Shown: piece by piece, positions 28,114-36,796 of the stretch | Layout of the letters: each line of letters starts with the position of its first letter | Numbering within the stretch: the stretch's first letter is position 1 | Assembly (NCBI GenBank): GCA_002707495.1 | Contig: PAMZ01000004.1 | Location: forward strand, 1-64,000 | Reading direction: 5' to 3' | DNA length: 64,000 nucleotides | DNA from: Halobacteriovoraceae bacterium | GTDB taxonomy: Bacteria > Bdellovibrionota > Bacteriovoracia > Bacteriovoracales > Bacteriovoracaceae | Notes under the pieces: generated by a model | The model's input: only the letters and a program-made list of their open reading frames with translations | Databases searched by the model: none | Told to the model about the DNA's origin: nothing | Made by a program: the position numbers and the translations under genes

Positions 28114-30300
28114 ATGTCACGCTGGATTATTGTTAGTAATCGTTTGCCATTTTCACTTGCAGGTTCACCAGATAAAAAAACTCAGAAAATAAAACAGAGC
28201 AGTGGAGGACTTGTTACTGCGATAAACGGGATTAAAACAAAAAATGAAATCCGATGGATCGGCTCTCTCGCTCCGGGTATAAATGAAAATCATATCAAAA
28301 ATTTTAAAAGTAAAAAAAATGTAAGCTTCTCTTACCCTGTGATTTCTGAGGAACTATACGACGCTTATTATAATGGATTTTGCAATGATGTGTTGTGGCC
28401 ACTTTTGCACTACGAAACAGATCTTATTCAATATAAAAAGGAGAATTATGATGCTTATGTGAAGGTGAATCGAATATTTGCGCAGCATATAGCTAAAGTA
28501 GCTAAAAAAAATGATGTCATCTGGATCAATGATTTCCATCTGTTTATGACACCACAATTTATAAAAGAGATTAATCCTAGTTTAAAAGTTGGTTTTTTTC
28601 TGCATGTTCCCTTTCCAAGCTCAGAGCTCTATCGTGAACTTCCCTGTCGAAAAGAGCTGTTAGAGGCTCTTCTTTATTCTGATCTTATTGGTTTTCACGA
28701 TTTTTCCTACCTCAGACATCTCTCAAGTGCAGCTTATAATGTTTTAGGATACGAGTCATCACTGCTTGATATTGAGACTCCAAGACAATCAGTTAAGCTA
28801 GGAGTTTACCCAGTCTCTATTGATACTCAAGATTTTATGAATAAAGCTGTGAGTAAAAAAACAAGCTCCATTATTGAAGAATATCAACTTAAAAAAGGGC
28901 GACAGAGAAAAATCCTAGGAGTTGATCGGTTAGACTACTCAAAGGGAATTCCGCATAAACTGAAAGCATTTAAAAAATTTCTTGAAGACAATCCGCAAAT
29001 GGTGGGTAAGGTTCAATTAACACAAATTGCAGTCCCTTCAAGAACTGAGGTCCCTGAGTATATAAAGCTTCGCCATGAGGTGGAGAGACTAGTCTCTGAG
29101 ATCAATGGTAAATTCTCAAAAATAAATTATATCCCCGTTAAATATATTTTTGACTCGGTTTCAGTTTTTGAATTAATGGCCTTGTATAGAAGTAGCGATG
29201 TTTTATTTATTACGAGTAAAAGGGATGGAATGAACTTGGTTTGTTTGGAGTATATTGTCGCTCAAGATGCAAGAAACCCTGGAGTTGTTCTTCTATCTGA
29301 ATACGCAGGAGCATCTTCTACATTAAGTCATGCGACATTGATAAATCCCATGAATATTGGTGAGACAGCGAATAAATTAGGACAGGCCTTAAATCAATCA
29401 CTCTCTGAAAGAAAAAAAAATCATCAGGTCATGTTGGACTACTTGAAAGGGTATACGGCAACTGATTGGGCAAGAGCTTTTATTACTCATCTAGAACGAG
29501 ATGTGAATCAAAGGGTCTCATCTGCTTTATGTCTTGATAAAGCAGAGGAAAGAAAAAAAATCATCAAGAAAAATAAAAATGGCTCAAAGGTTCTGCTGCT
29601 AGATTTTGACGGTACACTGAGTCCAATTCAAGAGAAACCCGATCAAGTCAAACTTTCGATTAAAATACGAAGACTTTTAAAGAGTCTTTCAGAGGAAAAT
29701 GAGACGGAAGTGGTTATCGTAACCGGAAGAGATAAAAATTTTATTGTTAAGCAACTAAAGGGTTTAAAAGTATATATAGCCTGTGAGCATGGTGCGTCCT
29801 TTTATGATTATAAAAATAATAAGTGGAGGCAACTGGCTGCTTCAAAAAATAAACCTTGGCTTAAAGACGCCAAGAGAATCTTCGAGCAATATGAAAGACG
29901 CACACCCAATAGTTTTGTCGAAGAAAAAGAATTCGCTTTGTGTTGGCATTATCGTCAGTCTCCAAATGACTTCGCTGAATTCCAAGCGAGAAAACTTTTA
30001 TTAGACCTTGGAATTACTTTGGCCCATGAGCCCGTAACAGTTTCAAGAGGAAAGAAAATTGTTGAAGTGAAATCTCTTGAGGCTAATAAAGGTTATTTCA
30101 CTGATTGGTTTTTAGAAAGATATGTTGATTCTCAAGCGAAAATTATCGCAATGGGAGACGATCGAACCGATGAAGATATGTTTAAAGCTCTTGAAAGAAG
30201 AGGGGAGACCATAAAAATAGGTCATTCTGAATCTAGTTATGCAAAATTCTATCTTTCAGATCAAGATTTGGTAGAAAAATTTCTTGAAGAGCTAGTTTAG
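28114..30300 (+). CDS. otsAB: Bifunctional trehalose-6-phosphate synthase/phosphatase (OtsA-OtsB fusion)
   Basis: The 728-aa protein is a fusion. About residues 1-470 form a GT20 synthase (SRWIIVSNRLPF, NDFHLF, HVPFPSSELYRELP, GVDRLDYSKGI, ITSKRDGMNLV). About 490-725 form an HAD phosphatase (LLLDFDGTLSP as motif I, VTGRD as motif II, GDDRTDEDMF as motif IV). Together they turn UDP-glucose and glucose-6-phosphate into trehalose, an osmoprotectant. The ATG at 28114 is preferred because taggag is at 28104-28109. The gene is divergent from GH15 with 60 bases between, giving a shared regulatory region. Confidence 0.93.
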   Translation: MSRWIIVSNRLPFSLAGSPDKKTQKIKQSSGGLVTAINGIKTKNEIRWIGSLAPGINENHIKNFKSKKNVSFSYPVISEELYDAYYNGFCNDVLWPLLHYETDLIQYKKENYDAYVKVNRIFAQHIAKVAKKNDVIWINDFHLFMTPQFIKEINPSLKVGFFLHVPFPSSELYRELPCRKELLEALLYSDLIGFHDFSYLRHLSSAAYNVLGYESSLLDIETPRQSVKLGVYPVSIDTQDFMNKAVSKKTSSIIEEYQLKKGRQRKILGVDRLDYSKGIPHKLKAFKKFLEDNPQMVGKVQLTQIAVPSRTEVPEYIKLRHEVERLVSEINGKFSKINYIPVKYIFDSVSVFELMALYRSSDVLFITSKRDGMNLVCLEYIVAQDARNPGVVLLSEYAGASSTLSHATLINPMNIGETANKLGQALNQSLSERKKNHQVMLDYLKGYTATDWARAFITHLERDVNQRVSSALCLDKAEERKKIIKKNKNGSKVLLLDFDGTLSPIQEKPDQVKLSIKIRRLLKSLSEENETEVVIVTGRDKNFIVKQLKGLKVYIACEHGASFYDYKNNKWRQLAASKNKPWLKDAKRIFEQYERRTPNSFVEEKEFALCWHYRQSPNDFAEFQARKLLLDLGITLAHEPVTVSRGKKIVEVKSLEANKGYFTDWFLERYVDSQAKIIAMGDDRTDEDMFKALERRGETIKIGHSESSYAKFYLSDQDLVEKFLEELV

Positions 30301-31653
30301 GCAAATAGTTTTAATGTTTACAAACTCCTTTAGGCCTTCAGAGGAGAGTTCGCGTCCATAGCCACTGCTTTTGACACCTCCAAAAGGAAGTCTCGGGTCT
30401 GATTTAACAAAATCATTGATAAAACATGAACCTGAGTCAATTTTATTTACAGCAAGATCAAAGGCTTTTTCTTCATCTTTAGAAAAAATGGCTCCGCCTA
30501 AACCAAAGTTAGTGGAATTGGCTATCTCTATCGCTTCATCCAGATTTTCAAATTTTATGACTGTTGCAACAGGACCGAAAAGTTCTTCATGATAAGCAGG
30601 CATTCCTTTTTTAACTTCAGTTATAATAGTGGGTGGATAATAGAATCCTTTTCTGGAGGGGATTTCTCCCCCTAGTTCAAGCTTTGCACCTGCCTCAATT
30701 GTTTTCACGACTTGCTGGTGAAGTGCATTCCTTAAATCCTTTCTTGCCATAGGCCCGATCTGAGAATTTGCGTCTGTAGGATCTCCAAAAGCATAAGCTC
30801 CCATAAATTCTTTTAAACCTTGAACAAACTCATCATGAATTTTTTTGTCTACAATAAATCTTTTCGCAGCAATACAACTTTGGCCACAATTGAGAAGCCT
30901 ACTTTGAGTGATTTTCTGTAGAGTCATTTCAAGATCTGCATCTTCCATAATGATATAAGCATCGGCACCCCCTAGTTCGAGGACAGATTTTTTAATATTT
31001 GCTCCAGCAATTGAAGCGATTTTTCTTCCTGCTCCGGTACTACCAGTTAATGTCACACCTCGGATTAATGGATTCTCAATAAGTGATTCGGCTTGGCTAT
31101 GGGAAATAAATAGGTTTTGAAAAACGCCATTGGGAAAACCTGCATCTTCGAAAAGTTTTTCTATTTCAAGTGCACACCCTCCCACATTTTCTGCGTGTTT
31201 TAAAAGAGCAACATTGCCACTAATCAAAGTTGGGATGGCAAAACGCAGAACCTGCCAAAAAGGATAATTCCAAGGCATAATAGCGAAGATGATTCCCTGT
31301 GGACAATAATGCACTTCACTTTTTTTATGAGAAGATTCTATTATTTTCGGAGCTAATTCATTAGTTGCCACTTCCGCATAATAATCACAAAGCAGAGCAC
31401 ATTTTTCGATTTCAGCTTCTCCCTCTGGTAGTATTTTACCCATCTCGTCTGCCATGAGTTTTGAGAATTTTGATTTACGCTCAAAAAGAAGTTCCTTTAA
31501 GTTTTGAAATAAAGATATCCGTTCTTTGACAGAGATCATTTTCCACGACTTAAAAGCTAAGTTAGACATTTCAATTTTTCCGACAAGCTTGTCGTCTTCA
31601 AGAAATGAAAATTCAGATATGATTTGTTCTGTATTTGGATTGATTGAGTACAT
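30292..31653 (-). CDS. NAD(P)-dependent aldehyde dehydrogenase (succinate-semialdehyde type)
   Basis: The 453-aa cytoplasmic enzyme has the ALDH nucleotide and catalytic motifs: GVTLTGSTGAGRKIAS, the general base Glu in LELGGADAY and the nucleophile Cys in NCGQSCIAAKRF. The short N-terminus (MYSINPNTEQI) and PWNYPFWQVLRFAIP block resemble the succinate-semialdehyde dehydrogenase group (GabD/Sad), but the exact substrate is uncertain. The ATG at 31653 is chosen for aaagga at 31659-31664. Its end overlaps the convergent otsAB end by nine bases. Confidence 0.85.
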   Translation of the reverse strand: MYSINPNTEQIISEFSFLEDDKLVGKIEMSNLAFKSWKMISVKERISLFQNLKELLFERKSKFSKLMADEMGKILPEGEAEIEKCALLCDYYAEVATNELAPKIIESSHKKSEVHYCPQGIIFAIMPWNYPFWQVLRFAIPTLISGNVALLKHAENVGGCALEIEKLFEDAGFPNGVFQNLFISHSQAESLIENPLIRGVTLTGSTGAGRKIASIAGANIKKSVLELGGADAYIIMEDADLEMTLQKITQSRLLNCGQSCIAAKRFIVDKKIHDEFVQGLKEFMGAYAFGDPTDANSQIGPMARKDLRNALHQQVVKTIEAGAKLELGGEIPSRKGFYYPPTIITEVKKGMPAYHEELFGPVATVIKFENLDEAIEIANSTNFGLGGAIFSKDEEKAFDLAVNKIDSGSCFINDFVKSDPRLPFGGVKSSGYGRELSSEGLKEFVNIKTICLN

Positions 31654-31799
31654 TGAAATCCTTTCTTGTTTTGATTGGTACAATTTAACTGTATCTGGAA
31701 AAGATATCAATATCTGATGCTCGGGAATGCTTAAATATGTTTTGTTATGGATTTGGCCCTATTGCTGTCGAAAGGCTTTGCCAGATGTGCGTTCAAGGC

Positions 31800-31865
31800 A
31801 TGAAAAAGAATATTAAAACAGCTGTTCTATTAGCCCTTTCTTTTATCTTAATGAAGCGTTCATAG
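31800..31865 (+). other. Possible 21-codon signal-peptide-like remnant in the 31654-32001 gap
   Basis: The only coding-like signal in this 348-base gap is ATG 31800, encoding MKKNIKTAVLLALSFILMKRS and then stopping. It looks like the signal peptide of a lost exported protein, or a tiny membrane peptide. A short aagg precedes the ATG. The rest of the gap shows only the promoter of the downstream lipoprotein gene. Confidence 0.25.
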
Positions 31866-31929
31866 ACTTTTGGTAAACCCTTGTATTTTCTAGATGTTGA
31901 TTGTGTGATGCGAAATTTTTTCCTGCCCT

Positions 31930-31958
31930 TCTAGAGGCGTTCTTGGCTGTTCTATAAT
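31930..31958 (+). promoter_or_regulatory. Probable promoter of the metzincin-like lipoprotein gene
   Basis: A perfect TATAAT -10 box lies at 31953-31958, 43 bases before the ATG. The hexamer 17 bases upstream (ctagag region) is a poor -35 match. Non-coding surroundings make it the best promoter candidate for the gene at 32002. Confidence 0.35.
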
Positions 31959-32001
31959 ATTTAGACTCGCAAAACTAACACACCATGGAAGGTAGGTTTT
32001 T

Positions 32002-32781
32002 ATGCAAAAGATGACCGTTCTATTAGTCCTGTTTATTTTAACTGCATGTGAAGAAGGGGCAGTAAGTGATGCGCTCTGCGAATCTCAAGAAGAGCAGCAT
32101 CTAATTCAACTTAAATCCACCGAGACTATTGATGATATTGAAGGACAATCTAATTGTACTGACTCAAGTATAGAAATTGGTGAGGATGATTCAGATGATG
32201 AAGTTGCAGATATACCAATTGAATCTCCAGATGACGAAGAAGATGAAGATGTAGGTGAGGACGATTCTGATGATGAAGTCGGTGAAACTTTTTTTACCGT
32301 GAATTATGTTTTGAGAGATTTCTCTCATACACAAGCTCAAAAAATGGATGAGGCCATCGACAAGCTGGTTGAAATTGTTAACTCGGATGTTTTTAAGCAG
32401 CGGGTTCTCAATCATACCTATAAAGGAGTGCTAAGTTTTGTAGATAATGAAGGGTTAACAAACTTAGAGATTTATCAAAAACTTATGCAAGGATCTGAAA
32501 CCTTAAACCCAGCGATAGACTCTGAGATGGATATTGATATCACGCTGTACTATTCCAATAATTCTACTGTTGGATATACTTATCCAAACTCAGAAAGAAT
32601 TTGGGTAAACGATAAGTTTTTTAGAAGTAATTCATTAGGGCGAGTCGCGGCAAATATTATACATGAATGGACTCACAAGCTTGGATTTGATCATGACTAT
32701 AACCGTACGACTCGAAGAAATTACTCTGTCCCCTATGGGATTGGAACGATTGTACAGCAATTGATTGATGAACAAATATAG
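32002..32781 (+). CDS. Acidic lipoprotein with metzincin-type zinc motif
   Basis: The 259-aa lipoprotein has lipobox LTAC (Cys16), then a low-complexity acidic linker (about 55-93) in which GEDDSDDEV occurs twice, and a C-terminal domain ending with HEWTHKLGFDHD (near 221-232). The last matches the metzincin consensus HEXXHXXGXXH plus the common Asp. It is likely a surface-anchored metalloprotease, the acidic linker acting as a spacer or calcium binder. A second ATG is at 32011. The fold before the motif is not recognisable by eye. Confidence 0.7.
   Translation: MQKMTVLLVLFILTACEEGAVSDALCESQEEQHLIQLKSTETIDDIEGQSNCTDSSIEIGEDDSDDEVADIPIESPDDEEDEDVGEDDSDDEVGETFFTVNYVLRDFSHTQAQKMDEAIDKLVEIVNSDVFKQRVLNHTYKGVLSFVDNEGLTNLEIYQKLMQGSETLNPAIDSEMDIDITLYYSNNSTVGYTYPNSERIWVNDKFFRSNSLGRVAANIIHEWTHKLGFDHDYNRTTRRNYSVPYGIGTIVQQLIDEQI
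32179..32280 (+). repeat. Duplicated acidic nonapeptide in the lipoprotein linker
   Basis: Two copies of GGT-GAG-GAY-GAT-TCN-GAT-GAT-GAA-GTY (32179-32205 and 32254-32280) encode the same nine residues, differing only at synonymous third positions. This indicates an old duplication under protein-level constraint. Confidence 0.6.
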
Positions 32782-32784
32782 AGG

Positions 32785-33552
32785 TTAAATAAGCTTTAAT
32801 ACATCTTGCACAAAGAAGATGATGATCTCAATAAGAATAAGCAGGATGATGATCCATTCAAGTTTGCTCGAGTGGCGGTGGTTTAACTCATTGGAAAGAA
32901 TACTTAAAATCTCATCTATGGTTTCAAATTTTTTATCCATGATGGTTAGCCTAGAATTCATTTCTAGGTAGATGGCCATGCGGTTATAATAGTCATCAAA
33001 CTCAGGATATTCCCAAAAAAATTCTGGCTTATCTAAAACGGAATGCTCTAGGCGAATTAAACTTTTCAATGAATAAAGGTGACCTTGCATTTTTGAAATC
33101 TGTTTTTTAGATTCCTTAATCTTTCCATGCTTGGCAAGACTGGCAGGAATATGAATAAAATGAGAAACACTAGCAAGAATTTCATCCTCAAATTTTATAA
33201 GCCTTAATGATTGAGCGATGGGATGAGAAAAAGCCGTATAGACAACGTCTTCAAAGCTAGGCAAAAATATTGTATCTTCCATAATAAGCTTGGTCTGTCC
33301 GTTCTCTTGCTTTTCAACTATAAACTCATCGGTTTGAATAAGTTTCTCTCCATAAGGTTCTCTCAGGTGAGGTTGAATCAATACGAGGGCAGGTGCCAGG
33401 TGTCCGTCTCCCCAACAAACAATAACTCCATAAGGAAAGACCACATATCTATTACCGTCCACTTGAAAAAAACAGGTTTCCTTGACCTTCATTTCATTGG
33501 GAAGAGCACTTATATCAATAGAGTCTGCGACAAGATAGGCTTTACATTTCAT
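32785..33552 (-). CDS. RMD1/RMND1 (DUF155) family membrane protein
   Basis: The 255-aa protein has the DUF155 pattern: an N-terminal domain (CFFQVDGNRYVVFPYGVIVCW), a helical middle with FSHPIAQSLRLIKFEDEI and a single C-terminal membrane helix (about 230-250, LEWIIILLILIEIIIFFV). Eukaryotic homologues Rmd1 and RMND1 are linked to mitochondrial translation; the bacterial role is unknown. It is convergent with the lipoprotein gene (three bases between) and divergent from the DHS-like gene. Confidence 0.8.
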   Translation of the reverse strand: MKCKAYLVADSIDISALPNEMKVKETCFFQVDGNRYVVFPYGVIVCWGDGHLAPALVLIQPHLREPYGEKLIQTDEFIVEKQENGQTKLIMEDTIFLPSFEDVVYTAFSHPIAQSLRLIKFEDEILASVSHFIHIPASLAKHGKIKESKKQISKMQGHLYSLKSLIRLEHSVLDKPEFFWEYPEFDDYYNRMAIYLEMNSRLTIMDKKFETIDEILSILSNELNHRHSSKLEWIIILLILIEIIIFFVQDVLKLI

Positions 33553-33608
33553 TCTTTTAAAATGATATTACGATCCTAGTTTAAACAAAAGAAAATTAAG
33601 AGAGTACG

Positions 33609-34583
33609 ATGAAAAAATACACCTCTGTGACTGAATTTATGGAAGACAATTTTCTCCACTTCAATAGCGCCACGATTATTGATGCAGCCAAAGGTTATCG
33701 AAGACACTTGGATTCGGGTGGAAAGATGATGGTGACGTTAGCTGGTGCCATGTCCACCGCAGAACTGGGAATTTCCCTTGCTGAAATGATTCGTCAAAAT
33801 AAGGTGCAAATCATTTCTTGCACCGGAGCAAATCTTGAAGAAGATATTATGAACTTGGTGGCCCATAACCATTATGAGAGGATTCCAAATTATAGAAATC
33901 TCTCAGCTGAGGACGAAGTAAAACTGGTTGAGAGAGGACTGAATAGAGTGACTGATACTTGTATCCCTGAAACAGAAGCTTTTAGGAGGTTACAAGGTCA
34001 CCTTATTAAGCATTGGAAAGAATGTGAAAAAAAAGGGGAGAGGTTTTTCCCACATGAGTTTATGTACCAGATCCTCTTGTCCGGTGAGCTCGAGCAATAT
34101 TACGAAATTGATCCTAAAAATAGTTGGATGCTTGCAGCTGCCCAAAAGAATATTCCCATCGTGGTACCTGGTTGGGAGGACTCTACTATTGGAAATATTT
34201 TTGCGAGTTATTGCTTACAAGGAGAGCTGCAACCTTCAACAATGAAGTCGGGAATCGAGTATATGGTTTGGCTTGCGAATTGGTATAAAGAAAATACTAA
34301 TGATCTGGGGGTAGGCTTTTTTCAAATTGGGGGAGGGATTGCAGGAGACTTTCCTATTTGCGTAGTTCCAATGTTGAATCAGGACTTAGAGGATGAAGTG
34401 CCATTATGGGGTTATTTTTGTCAGATCTCAGACTCGACAACTAGTTATGGGTCTTATTCAGGTGCCGTTCCAAATGAAAAAATCACTTGGGGAAAACTTG
34501 GTGGAGAGACTCCAAAGTATATTATTGAGTCGGATGCCACAATTGTTGCACCCCTTATGTTTGCACATATTTTAGGGTTATAA
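33609..34583 (+). CDS. Deoxyhypusine synthase-like enzyme
   Basis: The 324-aa protein is a clear member of the deoxyhypusine synthase family (MMVTLAGAMSTAELGISL, SCTGANLEED, VVPGWEDSTIGN, QIGGGIAGDF) and keeps the catalytic lysine in TWGKLGG (Lys296). Authentic DHS modifies eukaryotic and archaeal eIF5A with the aminobutyl group of spermidine. Bacteria lack eIF5A, and related bacterial proteins are thought to act in polyamine metabolism, for example homospermidine formation. NAD+ and a polyamine are therefore the expected ligands. It starts seven bases before a lipoprotein nitrilase gene. Confidence 0.85.
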   Translation: MKKYTSVTEFMEDNFLHFNSATIIDAAKGYRRHLDSGGKMMVTLAGAMSTAELGISLAEMIRQNKVQIISCTGANLEEDIMNLVAHNHYERIPNYRNLSAEDEVKLVERGLNRVTDTCIPETEAFRRLQGHLIKHWKECEKKGERFFPHEFMYQILLSGELEQYYEIDPKNSWMLAAAQKNIPIVVPGWEDSTIGNIFASYCLQGELQPSTMKSGIEYMVWLANWYKENTNDLGVGFFQIGGGIAGDFPICVVPMLNQDLEDEVPLWGYFCQISDSTTSYGSYSGAVPNEKITWGKLGGETPKYIIESDATIVAPLMFAHILGL

Positions 34584-34590
34584 TAGTCGC

Positions 34591-35493
34591 ATGCTCAAAT
34601 TTATTTTTCACGCCCTGATAGTATTTATAATTCTCTCTTGTGCCTCAAAAGATAAGGCCATTCGTGTGGGAATTCCCATAGCCGTGGTGAATCTTAAAAT
34701 TTCTGGAGCGGCAACTATAGACTCTTTGACCAAGAGAATGGGAAAGTTTGCCTCCAAAGCTCACAAAAAAGGTGCTAAAGTCGTTCTTTTTCCAGAACTT
34801 CCCACACTCGATTTATTACCTGTTAATCCAGCTGATGAGGAAGTCAAAAACGAGCTGATGAGTATGGCAAGAACTCAGAAGGATTATGAATCTGCACTCA
34901 TTGAAATCGCTAAAAAATATCAAATCATGATCATCGGGGCCAATCATTATATTTTGTCAGGTAAGTCTAAGTTCAAAAACCGAGCCTATATTGTCAAAGC
35001 TAACGGAGAGATAGCTTTTCAAGATAAAATCTATCCTACTCCTTGGGAAGTAAGACAAGGAGTGAAAGGTAATAAGAAAATAGAGATTTTTAAGACTGAA
35101 GAGCTTTCTTTTGTCGTTTTGACTTGTCACGATGCTGAGTTTCCTGACATAAGTGTCAGACTTTCTAAAATGAAACCTGAGGTTATATTCGTTCCTTCGA
35201 TGACCGATGATCTCAATGGTCTCTCTAGAGTGAAAAGAACCTCTCAAGCTCGGGCGATTGAGCATATGAGTTATGTCTTAATGACGGGAGCTTCAAGTGA
35301 GGTAGGAGCAAAATGGCATACTTATCAAGGAAAAAGCTTTTTATTCACTCCTCATAATAAGTATTTTGAAGAGCCCCAAGAGGGGGATTTAGATGAGCAA
35401 TTAAAGATATTTTATCTCGATCTCCCCAGTCTGAGAAAGGCTAGAGGAGATCGAAAGCAGGTGTATCCCGCTAGGGATTATTTGAACCAGTGA
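34591..35493 (+). CDS. Carbon-nitrogen hydrolase (nitrilase superfamily) lipoprotein
   Basis: The 300-aa protein has lipobox ILSC (Cys17) followed by a nitrilase domain with the full triad: Glu69 in LFPEL, Lys146 in QDKIYPTP and Cys179 in VLTCHDAEFP. Nitrilase-fold amidases are nearly always cytoplasmic, so an exported lipid-anchored form is unusual. The Cys region (CHDAEFPD) closely matches that of the fusion protein at 49734-51257, so the two are paralogues. It lies directly behind the DHS-like gene (seven bases). Polyamine amide hydrolysis is only a suggestion. Confidence 0.82.
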   Translation: MLKFIFHALIVFIILSCASKDKAIRVGIPIAVVNLKISGAATIDSLTKRMGKFASKAHKKGAKVVLFPELPTLDLLPVNPADEEVKNELMSMARTQKDYESALIEIAKKYQIMIIGANHYILSGKSKFKNRAYIVKANGEIAFQDKIYPTPWEVRQGVKGNKKIEIFKTEELSFVVLTCHDAEFPDISVRLSKMKPEVIFVPSMTDDLNGLSRVKRTSQARAIEHMSYVLMTGASSEVGAKWHTYQGKSFLFTPHNKYFEEPQEGDLDEQLKIFYLDLPSLRKARGDRKQVYPARDYLNQ

Positions 35494-35495
35494 GT

Positions 35496-35759
35496 TTAAA
35501 CCTGGGCCACTAGATCAACTTCTTCTAGTTGCTTTACAATAGTTTGAGAAAAGTCTTTAAGCTTGTCCTCTTCAACCTCTGTAATTCTCTGTATTTCTCG
35601 GTTAATGTCATTAAGTTCGGTCTGACCATTAAGTCTATCCCAAACAAAAATAACAGTCTCTGAAACTTTATAGACTTTGCCTTCCTCGGTTTGTAGATAG
35701 TGCTCGTTTTCTTCAGTTTTTTCTGGTGTGTTAAATACTTGACCTTGTTTAATGTACAT
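35496..35759 (-). CDS. Stand-alone PqqD-like domain (RiPP recognition element type)
   Basis: The 87-aa protein fits the PqqD fold pattern: a short beta hairpin, then VSETVIFVWDRLNGQTELNDINREI, then a helix pair ending VKQLEEVDLVAQV. PqqD-like domains bind leader peptides of ribosomally made peptides or act as small partner domains. No radical SAM, lanthipeptide or other maturase gene is adjacent, so the partner is unknown. The ATG at 35759 has aaaggag upstream. It is convergent with the nitrilase gene and divergent from the universal stress gene. Confidence 0.55.
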   Translation of the reverse strand: MYIKQGQVFNTPEKTEENEHYLQTEEGKVYKVSETVIFVWDRLNGQTELNDINREIQRITEVEEDKLKDFSQTIVKQLEEVDLVAQV

Positions 35760-35825
35760 AAAAGACTCCTTTTAAACCTTAGGTTCCCATTTATCTGGAC
35801 TCGGGAGTAGGAGGAATTAGGGCAT

Positions 35826-35858
35826 TTCGGAATTTCCGAAGTTGTAACTAACGCGTTA
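35826..35858. promoter_or_regulatory. Two palindromes in a divergent promoter region
   Basis: The inverted repeat ttcgga-att-tccgaa (35826-35840) and the perfect ten-base palindrome taacgcgtta (35849-35858) lie between the divergent PqqD-like and universal stress genes. They are candidate operators for coordinated control of the pair. Confidence 0.45.
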
Positions 35859-35911
35859 TGCCTCAACCCATTGAAGGATATCTGGGAAAATCGAAAGATA
35901 TAGGAGTTTCT

Positions 35912-36796
35912 ATGTCGAGAGAGAATATCTTAATTTTAACTAATCCATCTGATTCACGAAATAGGACGGCTTTGTTCGGTGCTTATCTGGCAGAAGCTAT
36001 GGGGGCAAACGCAGTCTTAGTGCATCTAGAAAAGGACCAAGATATGGGATACTTGGCAAGTCTTTATCCTGAATTTGAGTCTAAGAGAAAGGAGCTATCT
36101 GATTTCGTTAATCAGGCTAATGAGAAAGAGTTAGAAAAGGTAAAAAGCTTTTTAAGCGAAAAAGGACTTTTTGTTCAAACTAAATCGATTTCGACAGAAT
36201 CCTTTGAAGACTCATTAAGTGCCTTCTCAAAACTAAGGCCTAAACTTATTGTCATACCAAGGGAAGAAGAAAATATTCGAGATTATTTTTTGGGCTCTTT
36301 TTTAGATGAGTTGATTCGAAAATCCCCTTTGCCTATCTTAGTCCACTCTGGAAAAGAATTTAAAAAAATCAAAAATATGATGGTTCCAATAGCTCTGCAA
36401 GGGCTTTCCGAAAATTCACTCAATATGGCACAAGAAATGGCAGTTAAGTTGAACAGTCAAATTCATTTTATCCATATCAACTCGAATCAAGACTCAATAG
36501 ATGCTTCGAGTTTAGTAGATTTGGCTTCCGATGATTGGCAAAGGACACAAGCAACCCTTTTGACAAAAAAAATTGATCAACTGGCCACCACTGAAATTCG
36601 ACATAAATTGCGGCTGATAGCAACGGACTCGAAAGCGAAGGAGAAACTTCTCGATATAGTAGAAGAAGAAAAACCAGACTTGGTTGTCATGGCCTCATCA
36701 GGAAAAAAAGCCCTGCAAAGGCTTTATTTGGGGAGCTACTGTGAATATATGGTTAAAAATACAAATGCTAATATCTTAATTGTTAAAGCACCTTAG
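35912..36796 (+). CDS. Tandem universal stress protein
   Basis: The 294-aa protein contains two UspA domains (about residues 1-140 and 150-294). The second ends with the typical DLVVMASSGKKALQRLYLGSYCEYMVKNTNANILIV, including an ATP-binding-type G-x-x-G-like stretch; the first has SFLDELIRKSPLPILV. Tandem Usp proteins bind ATP and respond to starvation or respiratory stress. The ATG at 35912 is chosen because ataggag is at 35900-35906 and the protein then starts with a Usp strand. The 3' end overlaps the convergent ATP-grasp gene by four bases. Confidence 0.85.
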   Translation: MSRENILILTNPSDSRNRTALFGAYLAEAMGANAVLVHLEKDQDMGYLASLYPEFESKRKELSDFVNQANEKELEKVKSFLSEKGLFVQTKSISTESFEDSLSAFSKLRPKLIVIPREEENIRDYFLGSFLDELIRKSPLPILVHSGKEFKKIKNMMVPIALQGLSENSLNMAQEMAVKLNSQIHFIHINSNQDSIDASSLVDLASDDWQRTQATLLTKKIDQLATTEIRHKLRLIATDSKAKEKLLDIVEEEKPDLVVMASSGKKALQRLYLGSYCEYMVKNTNANILIVKAP

